Source: Siphlonurus alternatus
Lineage: Eukaryota; Arthropoda; Insecta; Ephemeroptera; Siphlonuridae
DNA: 64,000 bases
Direction of reading: 5' to 3'
Assembly (NCBI GenBank): GCA_949825025.1
Contig: OX463786.1
Location: 17,369,911 to 17,433,910 of the forward strand
Shown here: positions 1 through 11,850 of the stretch, piece by piece
Numbering within the stretch: position 1 is the first letter of the stretch
How the letters are laid out: the number at the start of each line of letters is the position of its first letter
Notes under the pieces: model-generated
Told to the model about the DNA's origin: nothing
The model's input: only the letters and a program-made list of their open reading frames with translations
The model's database searches: none
Program-made: the position numbers and the translations under genes

Positions 1-75
1 ACAATATGTATTAATGAATTTTATATAAATTTTTATAATAATTATAGTTTAATATTAATTTTTAAGGAAAATGTC

Positions 76-115
76 TTTTTGTCTCTATGTTGTATTATGT
101 ACAGCCACAAGAGAA

Positions 116-198
<83 letters not shown>

Positions 199-200
199 AT
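76..200 (+). repeat. Retroelement-like 3' end with (AAAT)n tail
   Basis: The segment GTCTCTATGTTGTATTATG...ACAGCCACAAGAGAATAAAT is followed by about 21 AAAT units (114-200). Its reverse complement occurs at 61097-61206 with its own TTTA array. Two unlinked copies ending in the same tetranucleotide tail suggest a dispersed SINE/LINE 3' terminus. Confidence 0.6.
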
Positions 201-1772
201 CGGATAGTATGCAGCGCATTAACTTTTTGAAAATTAATCAAACCTGTCTGTTTTTGCTGTGATAAATTTTGATGACATTTGTTTTGGCTGACTCAAATAT
301 TGGCTCACACGTAAAGAAAGGTGTGAGAAAACAATGTGTCGACATTATGTCACTTGCAAGAACAGCTGTTACAACCGGATTTACCAAATAAGTTACAAAA
401 TTCGAGAGTTCATAAAATACCACATGTCGCTTTGTAAACTGGGACGTGTGTTTTCACCTTATTTTACTAATACAAAATCGGTAAAGTCGAGCTTTTACAC
501 ACCTTTCAGGTTACAATAGTTCGTTTATAGTTCTGCTGAGACTGAAAATTAAGCAGTATTGATAAACATGCATGTTGTATTTAAATCACCATAATTTATA
601 GATTATACATAGTTCCCATGTCCCTTAATTATGATTTATGATATAGCAGTATATATACGTTTACCTGCATGTATGCATCAAAATAATATGATACAGTAAT
701 GATCATAAATACGTACTTCTGTTTTGAGAAAAGGAATTTTTTTTAATACTTGCGCATTTTTGCGGTTTTACTGTTTCTTTGAAGTTGGTTTATTAATTTT
801 CTGGGGAGATATTTGTGGTTGTAACGTTCCCACAGTAGTGTTTTTATTTAATTTATAGACGAACACTATTAACAATATACATGCAGATAAATTGTTTTTA
901 AATTTACGGTTGATAAATTATTTTATAATTGTTACCAATGTCATACATACAAAATAAATTTTTGTCGTTTACCTTATGCATGTAATACGGTATATATTAT
1001 ATAAAGTTATTGAAAAAAGTTTGACTATATACCGGTATGTTTATGTTATATCAAGCAAGTGTTAAAAGTGCAAGTACTGTACTACATGGCACTGTTGTTA
1101 ATTAATGTTAGGGATTACTGTCACTATGGTTATTATTTTTTTATGGTAAAAAATATAAAATTTAGATCAGAACGTATAAGAAAACAAAATGACTATTCAC
1201 TTTCTGAAGTAAAAAAAAATAATTATTCGGTTCAGTTTTTGAGATATTAATTTTTTATTTGAAGAAGATGCCGGGAGATGCTGATTTGACTAATGGCCGC
1301 CAGATTTTCAATGATATTCTCACTATTTATATCCTGAATATTTAAAAAAACTTGATCGATTATTGCTCCATTTTTTTTTTAAACTATAATGTAAGGAAGG
1401 TTTACTGTAATTTTCAGAGTGATTCACCATCTCCAAGGATCATGCCAGTGACAATAATCCTTTACCATCATGGCATATCGCAGATTATTTTACATAAAAT
1501 ATTGAGGTGTTTGAAACGATCGTGCATATAATCTCGTGATCGTAGCTCCAAATTTTACAGCCCCACATATAAACATCAAGAGAGTAGTCTGAGGCACGCA
1601 GGTACAAGCCCGCGGCGATCCACCTGAACTAATTATTGTGATCAGACGTTTTCTACCCTGACAGAAAGTGGTGGAGTTTGTATATAGCTCGGGGCTTGGG
1701 TTCGAACCTCCAGTAAAAGTTGATCATAATGCCTTTTATAGATACGTTGTCCTGCTATTTTAATAAACACCT

Positions 1773-1773
1773 T

Positions 1774-1864
<91 letters not shown>

Positions 1865-1884
1865 TTCATTCATTCATTCATTTA
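1773..1884 (+). repeat. (TTTA)n/(TTCA)n microsatellite
   Basis: About 23 TTTA units followed by four TTCA units. On the minus strand it could be the tail of a retroelement, but no body was recognised. Confidence 0.95.
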
Positions 1885-2011
1885 GTATTATTTATTTCGA
1901 CGACTGGTGCCATGTACCCTAATCGTATTAGAAATTTTCTTTCGTCAAACAATACAACGCTATTGTTGTTATATGCAATATTTTTATATCGGTAATTTAA
2001 AAATGTTAAAA

Positions 2012-2180
2012 TGTACACCTCTGGACAGCACGAACGTTACTCCTGCTTTGTTTTTGGGATCTTTCAAGCAGTCTATTGATCTTCATGCTTGTCTTTACCG
2101 AAATTTTAACTCTGAATAATTTTATCTTTTGCAGCAGGCAGAGGTAATTGACGTTCGTGCTGTCTAGAGGTGTACACATA
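2012..2180. mobile_element. Small inverted-repeat element (MITE-like)
   Basis: Terminal inverted repeats of about 28 bp (TGTACACCTCTGGACAGCAC and its complement GTGCTGTCTAGAGGTGTACA) enclose about 110 bp without coding potential. A related fragment (CTGTCCAGAAGTGTACATGC) occurs at about 4196. Confidence 0.7.
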
Positions 2181-3084
2181 ACAAAATATTTCATTTAGTG
2201 AGAGTGCTACTGATAAAGGACCGGAAGTCCGTGATAACAATGACCGGTTTTGATAAACACGAGGGAGGTAGCCACTTCCGTGTTGATAGGGAAATTACAA
2301 ACAACGAGCAATTATTTCACCTTTCAATATTTTTAATATCATTCTTCGCTGGATTAAAATTATAATTATTTCAGTGAAAATTATTGAAAATGTTTGTTAT
2401 AATATGCAGTTTATTTATAACAAAACTCATATTTTAGTTTTTTCAGATTTTTTTTTTTTTTTTTAAATTCAAATCGTACTTTGTTAAGAATTTCATAAAT
2501 CACTTAAATAAATGTTATATACCAACGTCACGCCGGCCCGCATGCACCTTCATAGCTTCTAATGTATAAATATTAAAATTATTATTAATATTATTATTAT
2601 GTTATAGTTATATAATAGCACACAGTTTATTGCCTTTGTCCCATCAAATTAATACTAGCATTATAATCTTTTTTCCAAATTTTGTGACAATTCTAACATA
2701 AATATTGAATCGTCGGTCTATTGATGCAAACAATTATTTTTCATATTATAAATTTAAATAATATTCCATTAATTTTAAAAACTTAATTCATCATGATAGA
2801 AACTTATATATTTAAAATATTTTCTGACTGGGATAATTTATCTTCACGCATGCAGCTTGTAAATTTTTATTGCTGCTCATGTTTATTTACATGCCGATGG
2901 TCCATTTTATAACGTCTGGCTGGTCTTAGAACAGGTTCTTCCTGCAGAGAGAGATCAAGGTTAGGAATTGCCGTGGGCCTCTTGACACTAAATCTCGTTT
3001 AGAAAACATCTCCGAGTGAGCGTTATTTTATTATCGACGATCCTCTGCACTTTTGGAGATTATCAAATGTTACAAAGTATTACG

Positions 3085-3592
3085 TCAGGATATTTCATCC
3101 CTCGTCCGGAATAATAGAGGCTTCAAGTCAGCTGATTTTTCGGTGTTCCCACCCGCCATACCAAACCTCTATGTAAAAAAAACAACAACGTGAATTCGTT
3201 TTTTCACTTAAAATAAGATTTTTTAGGAAAAATTCCTTTACGGAACTTTGGTTCAAATTGAAAAATAGAGTAGATAATTTATGATTTAGATTTTTTACTT
3301 GATTTATAAGCGAGAAAAGTAAAAAAAAAACACTTTGCTTCATTTTCAAGTGAAAGATGGACCTTAGCGACAACAGTTGCGCAGCGCAAGCGCACTCACT
3401 TGAAGCCTCTTATACGAGTTCTGCCATGCATGCTTACCACTATTTCGTTGCAATAATGTCGAGCTATAAATCGGTATAAAATAAAGCTCACCGATTATTG
3501 CGCTCACATGAAATAGCAGACAGAACATTATTGCAACAAGATCATGGTAGGCAAATAGCTCATTATTCCGGACGAGGGACGATATGTCATCG
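3085..3592. mobile_element. MITE with termini ATTCCGGACGAGGGACGA, carrying a nested MITE
   Basis: The left terminus (TTTCATCCCTCGTCCGGAAT near 3091-3112) and right terminus (ATTCCGGACGAGGGACGATA near 3565-3585) are inverted repeats. The inner part contains the GCTCA...TGAGC-type inverted sequence shared with 19757-19940. The family 'GAGGCTTCAAG' MITE (3116-3412) is inserted just inside the left end. Confidence 0.65.
3116..3412. mobile_element. MITE family with GAGGCTTCAAGTSAG termini (nested copy)
   Basis: The termini AGAGGCTTCAAGTCAGCTGA and its inverse CTCACTTGAAGCCTCT flank a conserved interior containing TTGCTTCATTTTCAAGTG and ATGGACCTTAGCGACA. Related copies are at 11548-11850 (inverted) and 57455-57712, with end fragments at 37488-37540 and 33686-33705. 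Confidence 0.7.
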
Positions 3593-3913
3593 AGCTTCAA
3601 TATCAGAAGTTTCAGACGGAATTGAACGAAGAGTAGCCAATAAATTTATGTTCTCATTTTTATGCGTAAAACTTTACCACTCTGCATGAATGTAAGCATT
3701 TGGTCTGTTTATAATCCCTGATGCTCCTCCGTGTAACTTTTCTGCAGCACTCAATATCTTTATATTCTTTATAATTATAACAAGGTATACCTTTACCCAC
3801 CTTGTAATTATTATAATATATGTATACAGTACACAGTAAATAAATGGACACAACGAACGTTAAGCGTTGTAATGCAGGTGTTGTGAACTTGAACTTTGTG
3901 GAATGGCTACAGT

Positions 3914-4120
3914 TAAATTAATTTGAATTTCCCTCCGGAAGTAGCCGGAAGTGTGATCTTTGTGGCTATTCTGTTTGTTAATTCAGTTTTGAAACTCTGA
4001 AGAGTATTTTCTATTTAAAATACTGACCTATGTGTGAAATGGCAACGCTGAAATATGAATGGAAAGGTCAGAAAAACTTTACACTTCCGGCTACTTCCGG
4101 GGGGAATATTATGTAAATTT
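3914..4120. mobile_element. Small foldback element with CCGGAAGT-rich inverted termini
   Basis: About 40-bp inverted termini (CTCCGGAAGTAGCCGGAAGT and ACTTCCGGCTACTTCCGGGG cores, flanked by AAATTAATTT / ATGTAAATTT). The repeats put two CCGGAAGT (ETS-type) words at each end. No coding sequence. Confidence 0.65.
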
Positions 4121-4276
4121 GACTGTAGACTGGGTGTGCTCGTGCTCTTACTGTGCTGCAGCTCCTGTGAATGAAGCAGGGGTAACATTATTGCTGTCCA
4201 GAAGTGTACATGCAGTGTAGACAGTGCAGAGTTTACATTACGTAGAAAAAAATATTGCTTGTAATTTTCAATTAAC

Positions 4277-4636
4277 TTAAGGTAGAGATAACGCCGAACA
4301 GCTGTTCGACGTACTTCCCTTTGATTAACATTTACACCTTAGCAAATTCACAAAAATTCTGAAATTTTTTTGAGAAGCAGATATTAGTACCTAGAAAAAG
4401 TTTTAAAACAATTTAACGAGCCGATTTTCTAAAATTAAATTCTTAGTTTGTCTCCTCTCCATGGGAAAGCCCTACGCTGAAAATTAAAAAATTAATTAAA
4501 AAAATCGGCTCGTTAAATTGCTTTGAAATTTTTTCTATGGCATTTAAGCACTAATATTTGTCTCTAAAAAAAAAAATCAAAATTCAAAATCAAAAGAAGT
4601 ACGTCGAACAGCCGTTCGGCGTTATCTCTACCTTAA
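4277..4636. mobile_element. TTAA-bounded foldback MITE (GGTAGAGATAACGCC termini), copy 1
   Basis: Begins TTAAGGTAGAGATAACGCCG and ends CGGCGTTATCTCTACCTTAA. The arms are inverted repeats of about 170 bp with a central CCATGGGAAAGCCC region. Another full copy is at 39333-39705. TTAA at both ends suggests a piggyBac-type target site. Confidence 0.8.
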
Positions 4637-7383
4637 AACAACTTTTTTAAAATTATTTATATTATTATTTTTTTGTCTAGATTTTTTCAACGTTCCTAAA
4701 ATTAAAAATCTGCATTTCTTTTGTCTTTATTATATAGTAAAGTATGAGATATTTCACTTCCGACTTGAACGTGGAATTTGATCGAAGTTAAATTTTAATG
4801 GTCCTCCCGGTAGCATCAGGTCACGCCCCCCGGCCACACATCCAGATGGGAAGTAGGTCGACCAAGAAGACAAAGAGTGACCTAGTGAGGTCAATTAGCT
4901 TTCTAACAGTGACCTCGTCTTGTTCTCTAGATCTGTCTGACTCTGAAGATGGTCTATGGTCATGGTTATGTCAGGTGTGAGAAGGTAAAATTGATTGTAT
5001 ACTAACCGTCGCATGATTGATTTCATCACATAGATGCTTCAAAACTTGTTCCCCGACAGGAAATTTTTTTCGATAAGCCACCATGTTAGAAAATTTGAAT
5101 TTTTTCTTAGTATCTATTTACAATCTGTCATAAAAATGAACGCCCATTATATATCGTATCTTGTCTTGGTTTGACGTCATGAACCTTTTCCTTTGTCCTG
5201 TAATACAATACTAATGAGAGGGTTGTGTGACGTCACACCTAAGATAAGTTACGAGAACTATAACTTTTCTTCGTGCATGAGTTTTTTTTTTTTTTTTTCA
5301 GCCACCTGTATCAAAATTACACTATCACATGCAGCTTAGACTTCTGTGTACTACAGAAATCTTGTTCTTTAAGGTGTATAATACATGTATATTATAGTAC
5401 AGTACAGAGAGCTTGGATGTAAACCAGCTCGATGTTGCAACCTTATGGTAATTCATAATTATAGATATATTATCATATTATTTGTATGAGCAGTGTTGCA
5501 TCAAGTTCTATTTGCTCGTGCCACTGATCTCTGGACTTGAATGATAGCATCACTTACGTAATACATTCAGTCTGCTCGTTATTACTGCATGTGATGCCAG
5601 CAAGCGAGAACACCAAGCCCCCGCGAGCCTGTTGTATAAAAACCGGCGTGTTGTCGAGCCGGCCGCATCATGATGTGACTTGACAAATGTCCCGATTGTC
5701 CGGGGTACTTCGACCAGGGCGTAGAAAACGGAAGGGGGGCTTAGTATACGAGAGTTTCATGTTTACGTGTTGGGTAGCACGGAAATGCCCGAAGCCGCCC
5801 GAAGATCGAAAACCTATGCTGTGCGGGTTAATGTAACTCACAAGTCTCACAATATTTTTTTTTTTTTAATTTTGGTCGCCAAATATTTTTATTCAATAGC
5901 ATTAGTTCTTCTTGTCACCATTTATGAAAGAAAATTCTAAGAAAAATGTTGCAAATAGCCATGAGGAGAAATTAATTTCTTGACCATGTAGCATGTATCT
6001 TCTATGTCGGTGACAATGTTTTACCTATACACAATCGTGACGTCATATTGTTTTGTGACGTATGGTGAAAGACCTGTATTGTTATACATAGGGTGGGCCC
6101 ATGCACCCACTGCACACATGTGTATTTTTCTTCCGAGATTGATTGGAAGTTGAATTTTTATGAGACGGTGGTTTTGACTTTTTCAATGTTTTAATAATGA
6201 TTTGAAAATTATAATATTTCTTCTCAAAAAAATATTTTTTTAATAAAGTATATCATGACACTGTTTCTATATTAATTTGCAAACTTTGTTTTCCATTAAC
6301 ATATTATTATACTAACAATTATGCAGTCTTCTTTGATCGCAAAAAGCGAACCACATTTTCCCATCCTGAGGGTCCCCAGCTGCTCCAATTGAGCATACGT
6401 TTTTTGTAGGTCATACAATATGTTGCAACTCGCATCGCTCATGAGGAATTCTGCAAATAATACGCACCTTCACCGTTACTTAAATATTATTATCCGTGTG
6501 AGTCAGGTTAATTTGGTAAATTATACATCGTCCGGCGGCATGCGGTCTCTACCTGTATGTCCGGCGATAAGACTACAGTTATGGCACTTATATTAACTTA
6601 GTATGTGGGTGAGAGTGATGTGAATATGTGCTCCTTTGTTTGTCCTAAACAAGTCATCATATTCGGCAGTCCTTTAATAATTGAGGATGACGGAAGTGAC
6701 CTCTTTTTTATATTTTAACTGTGGGAACCGTGGAAATCGTAGTTTAAATGGTCAGCCTAATTGAAAGCTTCATCGTAAAGCTGGATTGATGATACTCAAT
6801 TTTTTTTTTTTCAACATTCGACTAAGGAAGTTGTGGAAACCATGAATAAAGGGGTCGGTCTATTCACCATCGAACAAATCATCTCCCTCATCTGGAATAA
6901 AGATCTGCAGCTTGCCAAAATTTATTTGCAATAATGAGCTATCCAAGTTAGTGCAATTACAAATTTAAAGGTAAATCAGTCATTGCAGCTTATTATTGCA
7001 AATGGATTTTGGTAGGAGATAATAATAAATCCGACGAGTAGAGGGACACATCTCATCTGTTGAGGATATTTCCATTCACGGAATCTCATTGACTATGCTG
7101 GGAGAGGTAAACACTCGCAATGTTTCAACTCTTGCTTTTACCAAGCTGGGGAGTTTAACGACCGCACGGCCACGACTTCTAAAGAGTCACGAGGTACACT
7201 CGCGTGCAGAGAAAAACGATTCTAGTTAGTCCAGAAACTGTCAGTACCCCTCAAATTAATTTTTGACAATTTAATTTGCTGGAATTTGACACCAAATTTT
7301 ACTAAATTTATCACTAAAATTCCCTACTGGCTAAAATGTATGTCTAGAGCTTGGCCCTATTCAATAATATATATTATAAATTC

Positions 7384-7386
7384 TAT

Positions 7387-7473
<87 letters not shown>
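7384..7473 (+). repeat. (TTTA)n microsatellite
   Basis: About 22 consecutive TTTA units with no interruption; read on the opposite strand it forms an AAAT tail after a short AT-rich lead. Confidence 0.95.
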
Positions 7474-8133
7474 CTATCCATTAATTCAGGACCTAATATT
7501 GGTTATAGTTAGTCCCATTGCCATAATTTTGCATTGCAATCCAGTTCATAGTTACATATATACAGTATAAAAATCTCCGGACATCTTGAACTGCGAATTG
7601 TGTGAGGCATTGTGTGAAGTCGTGGTGGACTTTTTTAGGGATGGTAATTTTTTTACTTCCCCCAAAATTACAATTTAGGATTGGTGATTTTAAGTCCAGT
7701 ATCACTGATACCAGATAAGAAATCAATCCTTGTGTTTTATAATATATTATTTAGTTTTTCAGTAAATTTTACATAATATATTTTTATTTTTTAATATGAG
7801 CAATTAAAGAAATTTAGTTATTGTTTCTATATAAATAATACTTTTAAAAACAGTTTTGTATAATAACTTATATATACAAGAAGTATTTATACAGTTCCCT
7901 CATTAAAAGACTATAATAACACTAATTGACAATGAAAAAAATCATGTAGGTGTGTGAATTTCCTCAAGACAAGCTGAAACAATGGGACTTGCAGATCTTA
8001 TAAAAATAAAATCTGTAGAACCGACAATTGAAAGTAACATATCGTATAAATTTGAAGATCATTCATTGTACGTTTTCTACCAGCAAGTTTAATGTTTGTA
8101 TCATCCGCTTCCTTTCAACTTTCCACGCTATGC

Positions 8134-8375
8134 TGTGACATAGCAAAATGAGCCTTATGTGATCTGTTCAGAAGGTCCATGAAGGTTGATTACCTGTAGT
8201 GTGACATAGCAAAATGAGCCTTATGTGATCTGATGAGATGGTTCACGAAGGTTAATTACGCCATAGCAAAATGAGCCTTCTGTCAAATCTGATGAGAAGG
8301 TTCACGAAGGTTAATTACCTGTGGTGGGACATAGCAAAATGAACCTTATGTCAAATCTGATGAGAAGGTTCCCAC
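8134..8375 (+). repeat. Four-copy tandem repeat, about 60-67 bp unit
   Basis: Copies begin at about 8134, 8201, 8261 and 8328, each with GACATAGCAAAATGAGCCTT, then GATCTGATGAGAAGGTTC and ACGAAGGTTAATTACC. Unit length varies between 60 and 67 bp. Function unknown. Confidence 0.85.
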
Positions 8376-8569
8376 AGTACTTGCTAATTTATGTGACTTT
8401 CTGAGCTAATTACAAGAAAGTGTACTTGTTGTTTGTTACAATTGTTTTTGTGCTGCGAAGATCTTTGTCATCGCTGTGAAATATTACTTTGTTATGTCGG
8501 AAAATATTCATTATATTTTATCGTGCATGGAAATTTAATTACCATGAAATATAAAAATTTAATTGCAAG

Positions 8570-8963
8570 AATAGACAATAATGGTTGCATTTTTTTATTT
8601 CATAATTAGAAAATATACCTAAAATTATGTTTTTCTGAATTTTTTCGGATTTTTTGGAGTGCGGGAACTAATTTTAAAAAAATATTTAAAATACCTGAAT
8701 TTGGGTGGTACACCTGTGATGGGACAACCGTGACGTCATTTGTCTTGCTGTGATTGGCTGTTGATGATGTCACGGCTGCTGTGATTGGCTGTCGATGACG
8801 TCACGGTTGTCCCATCAGATGTACCACCCAAATTCAGATATTTTAAATATTTTTTTTAAAATTAGTTCCCGCACTCCAAAAAATTTGAAAAAATTCAGAA
8901 AAGCATAATTTAATGTATATTTTCTAATTATGAAATAAAAAAATGCAACCATTATTGTCTATT
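8570..8963. mobile_element. Foldback element with a CRE-containing centre
   Basis: Inverted arms of about 170 bp (AATAGACAATAATGGTTGCA ... TGCAACCATTATTGTCTATT) surround a centre with a tandem doublet of GCTGTGATTGGCTGT and TGACGTCA words. Inner arm words (CTGAATTTTTTCGGATTTTT) are shared with 10815-11145 and 52570-52925. Confidence 0.85.
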
Positions 8964-9732
8964 ATAATATAATATTTTTTTATCGACAAACACTTAGCTT
9001 TGAATAAACCCATGTGAATTCGAAAAATTATTTTTTAAAAAAAATAATTTTGATATTCATTTAAAATTTAATCGCGCGCACTCTTGTCAATTGTTTGCCT
9101 AAATCAGTGAAATGACATATCATTTTTATCTTCATTTTGAGAGTGAAATTTTATAGAACAAAATTGCAATTTTCTTGTTTTGAGATTTAAATTAATTGAG
9201 ATTTTAAATCGATAAAAATTATAATGTAATCAAACGTCAGGAATATGCGTTATCACATCATGTCTGCACTAAACTATTGGGTGAAAAATGCCACAAATTT
9301 CTGCTCATCATTGTTGAAGAATTTCTATCATTTTTAGTTCTCATATTTTTTGCAAAATATTCATGAATTTTATTTGATATGCCCCTAAAGTGTTCAAGGC
9401 TCTTGATTTTCACCTCAGCTACAACGCCCACATGCAGGTACATTTTATATTTTCTATTGATGATTTGATTACTAACACCTGCAGGTACATTTCTATTAAT
9501 TTATTCCCGACAAACACAATGTTATTTATTCTCGACGTGAAGTTTGTCTCCCGCACGTCCCACTAGAAATCGATATTATTCACTCTCACTGTTGGCCAAG
9601 AAAATTTGGCGCTCGGTCACCCAAGTGACTGCCAGGAGAAATCCGCGGGCCAATGGACCGCGTGAACTCTCCGTTTGAAACGTATTTTACGGAGCTTGCT
9701 ATAAGTTGACATTTAAAACGGGGTATACGAAA

Positions 9733-9822
9733 ATCGCATCGTTAATTGAATTGAAATTTATTGATGTATTGACTTCGGGTCTGCTGACCAAGCAGTCATT
9801 GCCCTTAATATCGCATCGTTAA
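9733..9822 (-). mobile_element. 64-bp retrotransposon 3' end flanked by a 13-bp target-site duplication
   Basis: The 13-mer ATCGCATCGTTAA occurs at 9733-9745 and again at 9810-9822. The 64-bp insert, read on the minus strand, ends in AATAAATTTCAATTCAA, a typical LINE 3' terminus with a short tandem tail. This looks like an extremely 5'-truncated target-primed insertion. Confidence 0.7.
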
Positions 9823-10814
9823 AATAAATTATGGATCATACGTTTTGATAGCCTATTTAAATTAACATGTGTAGAATTCAGTTATTATTTTTTTACTGAA
9901 CCCTGCTTGTATACGATAGTCGTCACAAATTATTTTTTTTCCCCGGTTCCTCCGATCTAGCATATTGCTTAGGTTTTTGTAGGCCCCTTCCAAATCGATC
10001 AATCCCATGCAGCATTCACCTGGTTGTGACTGAGAGAACTATGGAAAATAATGAAAATATAGTTCCCTTCACTTAATTGCTAAATTATAATGGAAACTGC
10101 AGTCAGGATGGTCGGAAGTTATTGGTGAATGCAATCATGCATATATGCATCTCCCATATAATACAGATGCAAAAGTGTTACTGTCCTTAGAATTGAATAC
10201 ATGTTAAATGATTAAAATAATTGACAAAATTAACATTGGGTCCTTATGGTTTAATTTATTGTATATGAATAAAAACAATTGAAATTATTCTGTTTATAAA
10301 TATTTGTGAATGAAAATAACTATTTTGAAGTTGGGGAATTTTGACGTAATTTTCACATGGTTGGAACAGTAAAGGTAAATTAGGCTTAATGGTTTGTCGG
10401 TATTTCATATAACCGCGAGTTTCGTAAACATTGCACAACTTGCTTACGAAACTTTTTGTCGTGCCGTGGACGTAAGGCGACCGATCACGACTTGGCAGAA
10501 AAACGACGCTCGTTCAGGTATAATTGACCGAACGTTAGCTAAATATCACGAGATCGCGATTAATTTTTAATGACCGTAATGATTGAGGTTTTCTACGGTT
10601 CCCTCAGTCTTGTGCACCTTAAGGGAATGCTGTAGGAACAAGGAGACACCCACCTCCTTCTCATTAACAAGAAATTGGCTTGACAACCCTGATATAAATA
10701 GTATAAAATAAAAATAATAATGTATCCTCCTCTAATTAGAATTATCTGATGGTCATATTTATATGATCTGCTTTAATATTATAGGTAATCGACAACATAC
10801 ATTGTATGAAAAAA

Positions 10815-11145
10815 TTTTATTGCAGAAATGAATAGAAGGTACCAAATTATGCTACTCTGAATTTTTTCGGATTTTTTTATTTTTATTATTATTATTTATT
10901 CCTATAGAACTATTTTTAAATAATTTTATGAAAGTTCTGTAAGTTAAGTTGGCTCCCCTGAATTCTTAATGAAAAGGATAGAGCGTAGACGCCTATTAAT
11001 GCTTCCATCAGGGGGCGTTGTCGCACTTTCAATAATTATTATTTAAAAATAGTTCTCATGGGACTAAAAAAAAAAAAAAAAAAAAAACTGAAAAAATTCA
11101 GAGTAGTATAATTTGGTACCCTCTATTCATTTCTGCAATAACAAA
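10815..11145. mobile_element. Inverted-repeat element related to 8570-8963
   Basis: Left arm TTATTGCAGAAATGAATAGA...GGTACCAAATTATGCTACTC and its inverse at 11090-11145 flank about 150 bp that includes a non-repeated centre (GCGTAGACGCC). No coding sequence. Confidence 0.75.
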
Positions 11146-11547
11146 TTCATTAATTTACTTTATTATATTTTCCTCATGAATTCGTGCAAGGTTGTCCATT
11201 TTTACAAAATTATTACAACAGTTTTAGTATACTTGGCATCACCATGTACCGTTTCTATGTATAAATTCTGGATAAAACATCCAGACACCATAATAATAAC
11301 AACATTGTTATGTTGTCACGTTGGAATGACGAGTAACAAGCGAGTGGGTTGGTGAGCGTGGGTAGTGAGAGACGTGTTGTGCCAATATGTGCGGGCAGAC
11401 AAGCTTGTGAAGGAGGTGTGGGCATTCCTCGGTACAAGCAGTGCAAATCTTCTTACAAAAGTGAAAGGCACGTTCGAGCTCGTAAGATGATCGCTGATGT
11501 TGGCCTTCGAATTGTTGAATTGTCGTTGTGATATATCTTGTAGCGTA

Positions 11548-11850
11548 ATAAAGGCTTCAAGTGAGTGCGCCTTGCGCGATGCTCATTTGTGTCGCTACGG
11601 TCCATCTTGCACTTGAAAATGAAGCAAAGTTTTTTGTTTGTTTTTTATATATTTCTCGGCTATCAATGACATTTAAAATCTAAATCTTGCATTATTCACT
11701 GTATTTTTCAGTTTGGAGTAAAGGAGTTTTCCCTCAAAAATCGTATTTTTGGTGAAAAAACGAATTTAAGTGTTTTTTTTTTACATATATAGGTTTGGAT
11801 AGGACGGTGGAAACAACGAAAAATAGGCTGACTTGAAGCCTCTATAACAA
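11548..11850. mobile_element. MITE family with GAGGCTTCAAGTSAG termini
   Basis: An inverted-orientation relative of 3116-3412: AAAGGCTTCAAGTGAGTGCG on the left, CTGACTTGAAGCCTCTATA on the right, with TGCACTTGAAAATGAAGCAA inside. No coding capacity. Confidence 0.7.

Noticed and set aside
1640..1720. tRNA gene suggested by a B-box-like GGTTCGAACCTCC at about 1699
   Set aside because: The flanking T-stem has mismatches and I could not form acceptor, D and anticodon arms; at most a tRNA-derived SINE relic.
4798..4980. 60-codon open frame starting MVLPVASGHAPRP
   Set aside because: No similarity recognised, no convincing exon context; chance frame in a slightly GC-richer patch.
11349..11531. Open frame with CEGGVGIPRYKQCKSS
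   Set aside because: Adjoins a MITE, no conserved domain, overlapping frames on the other strand; not supported as a gene.
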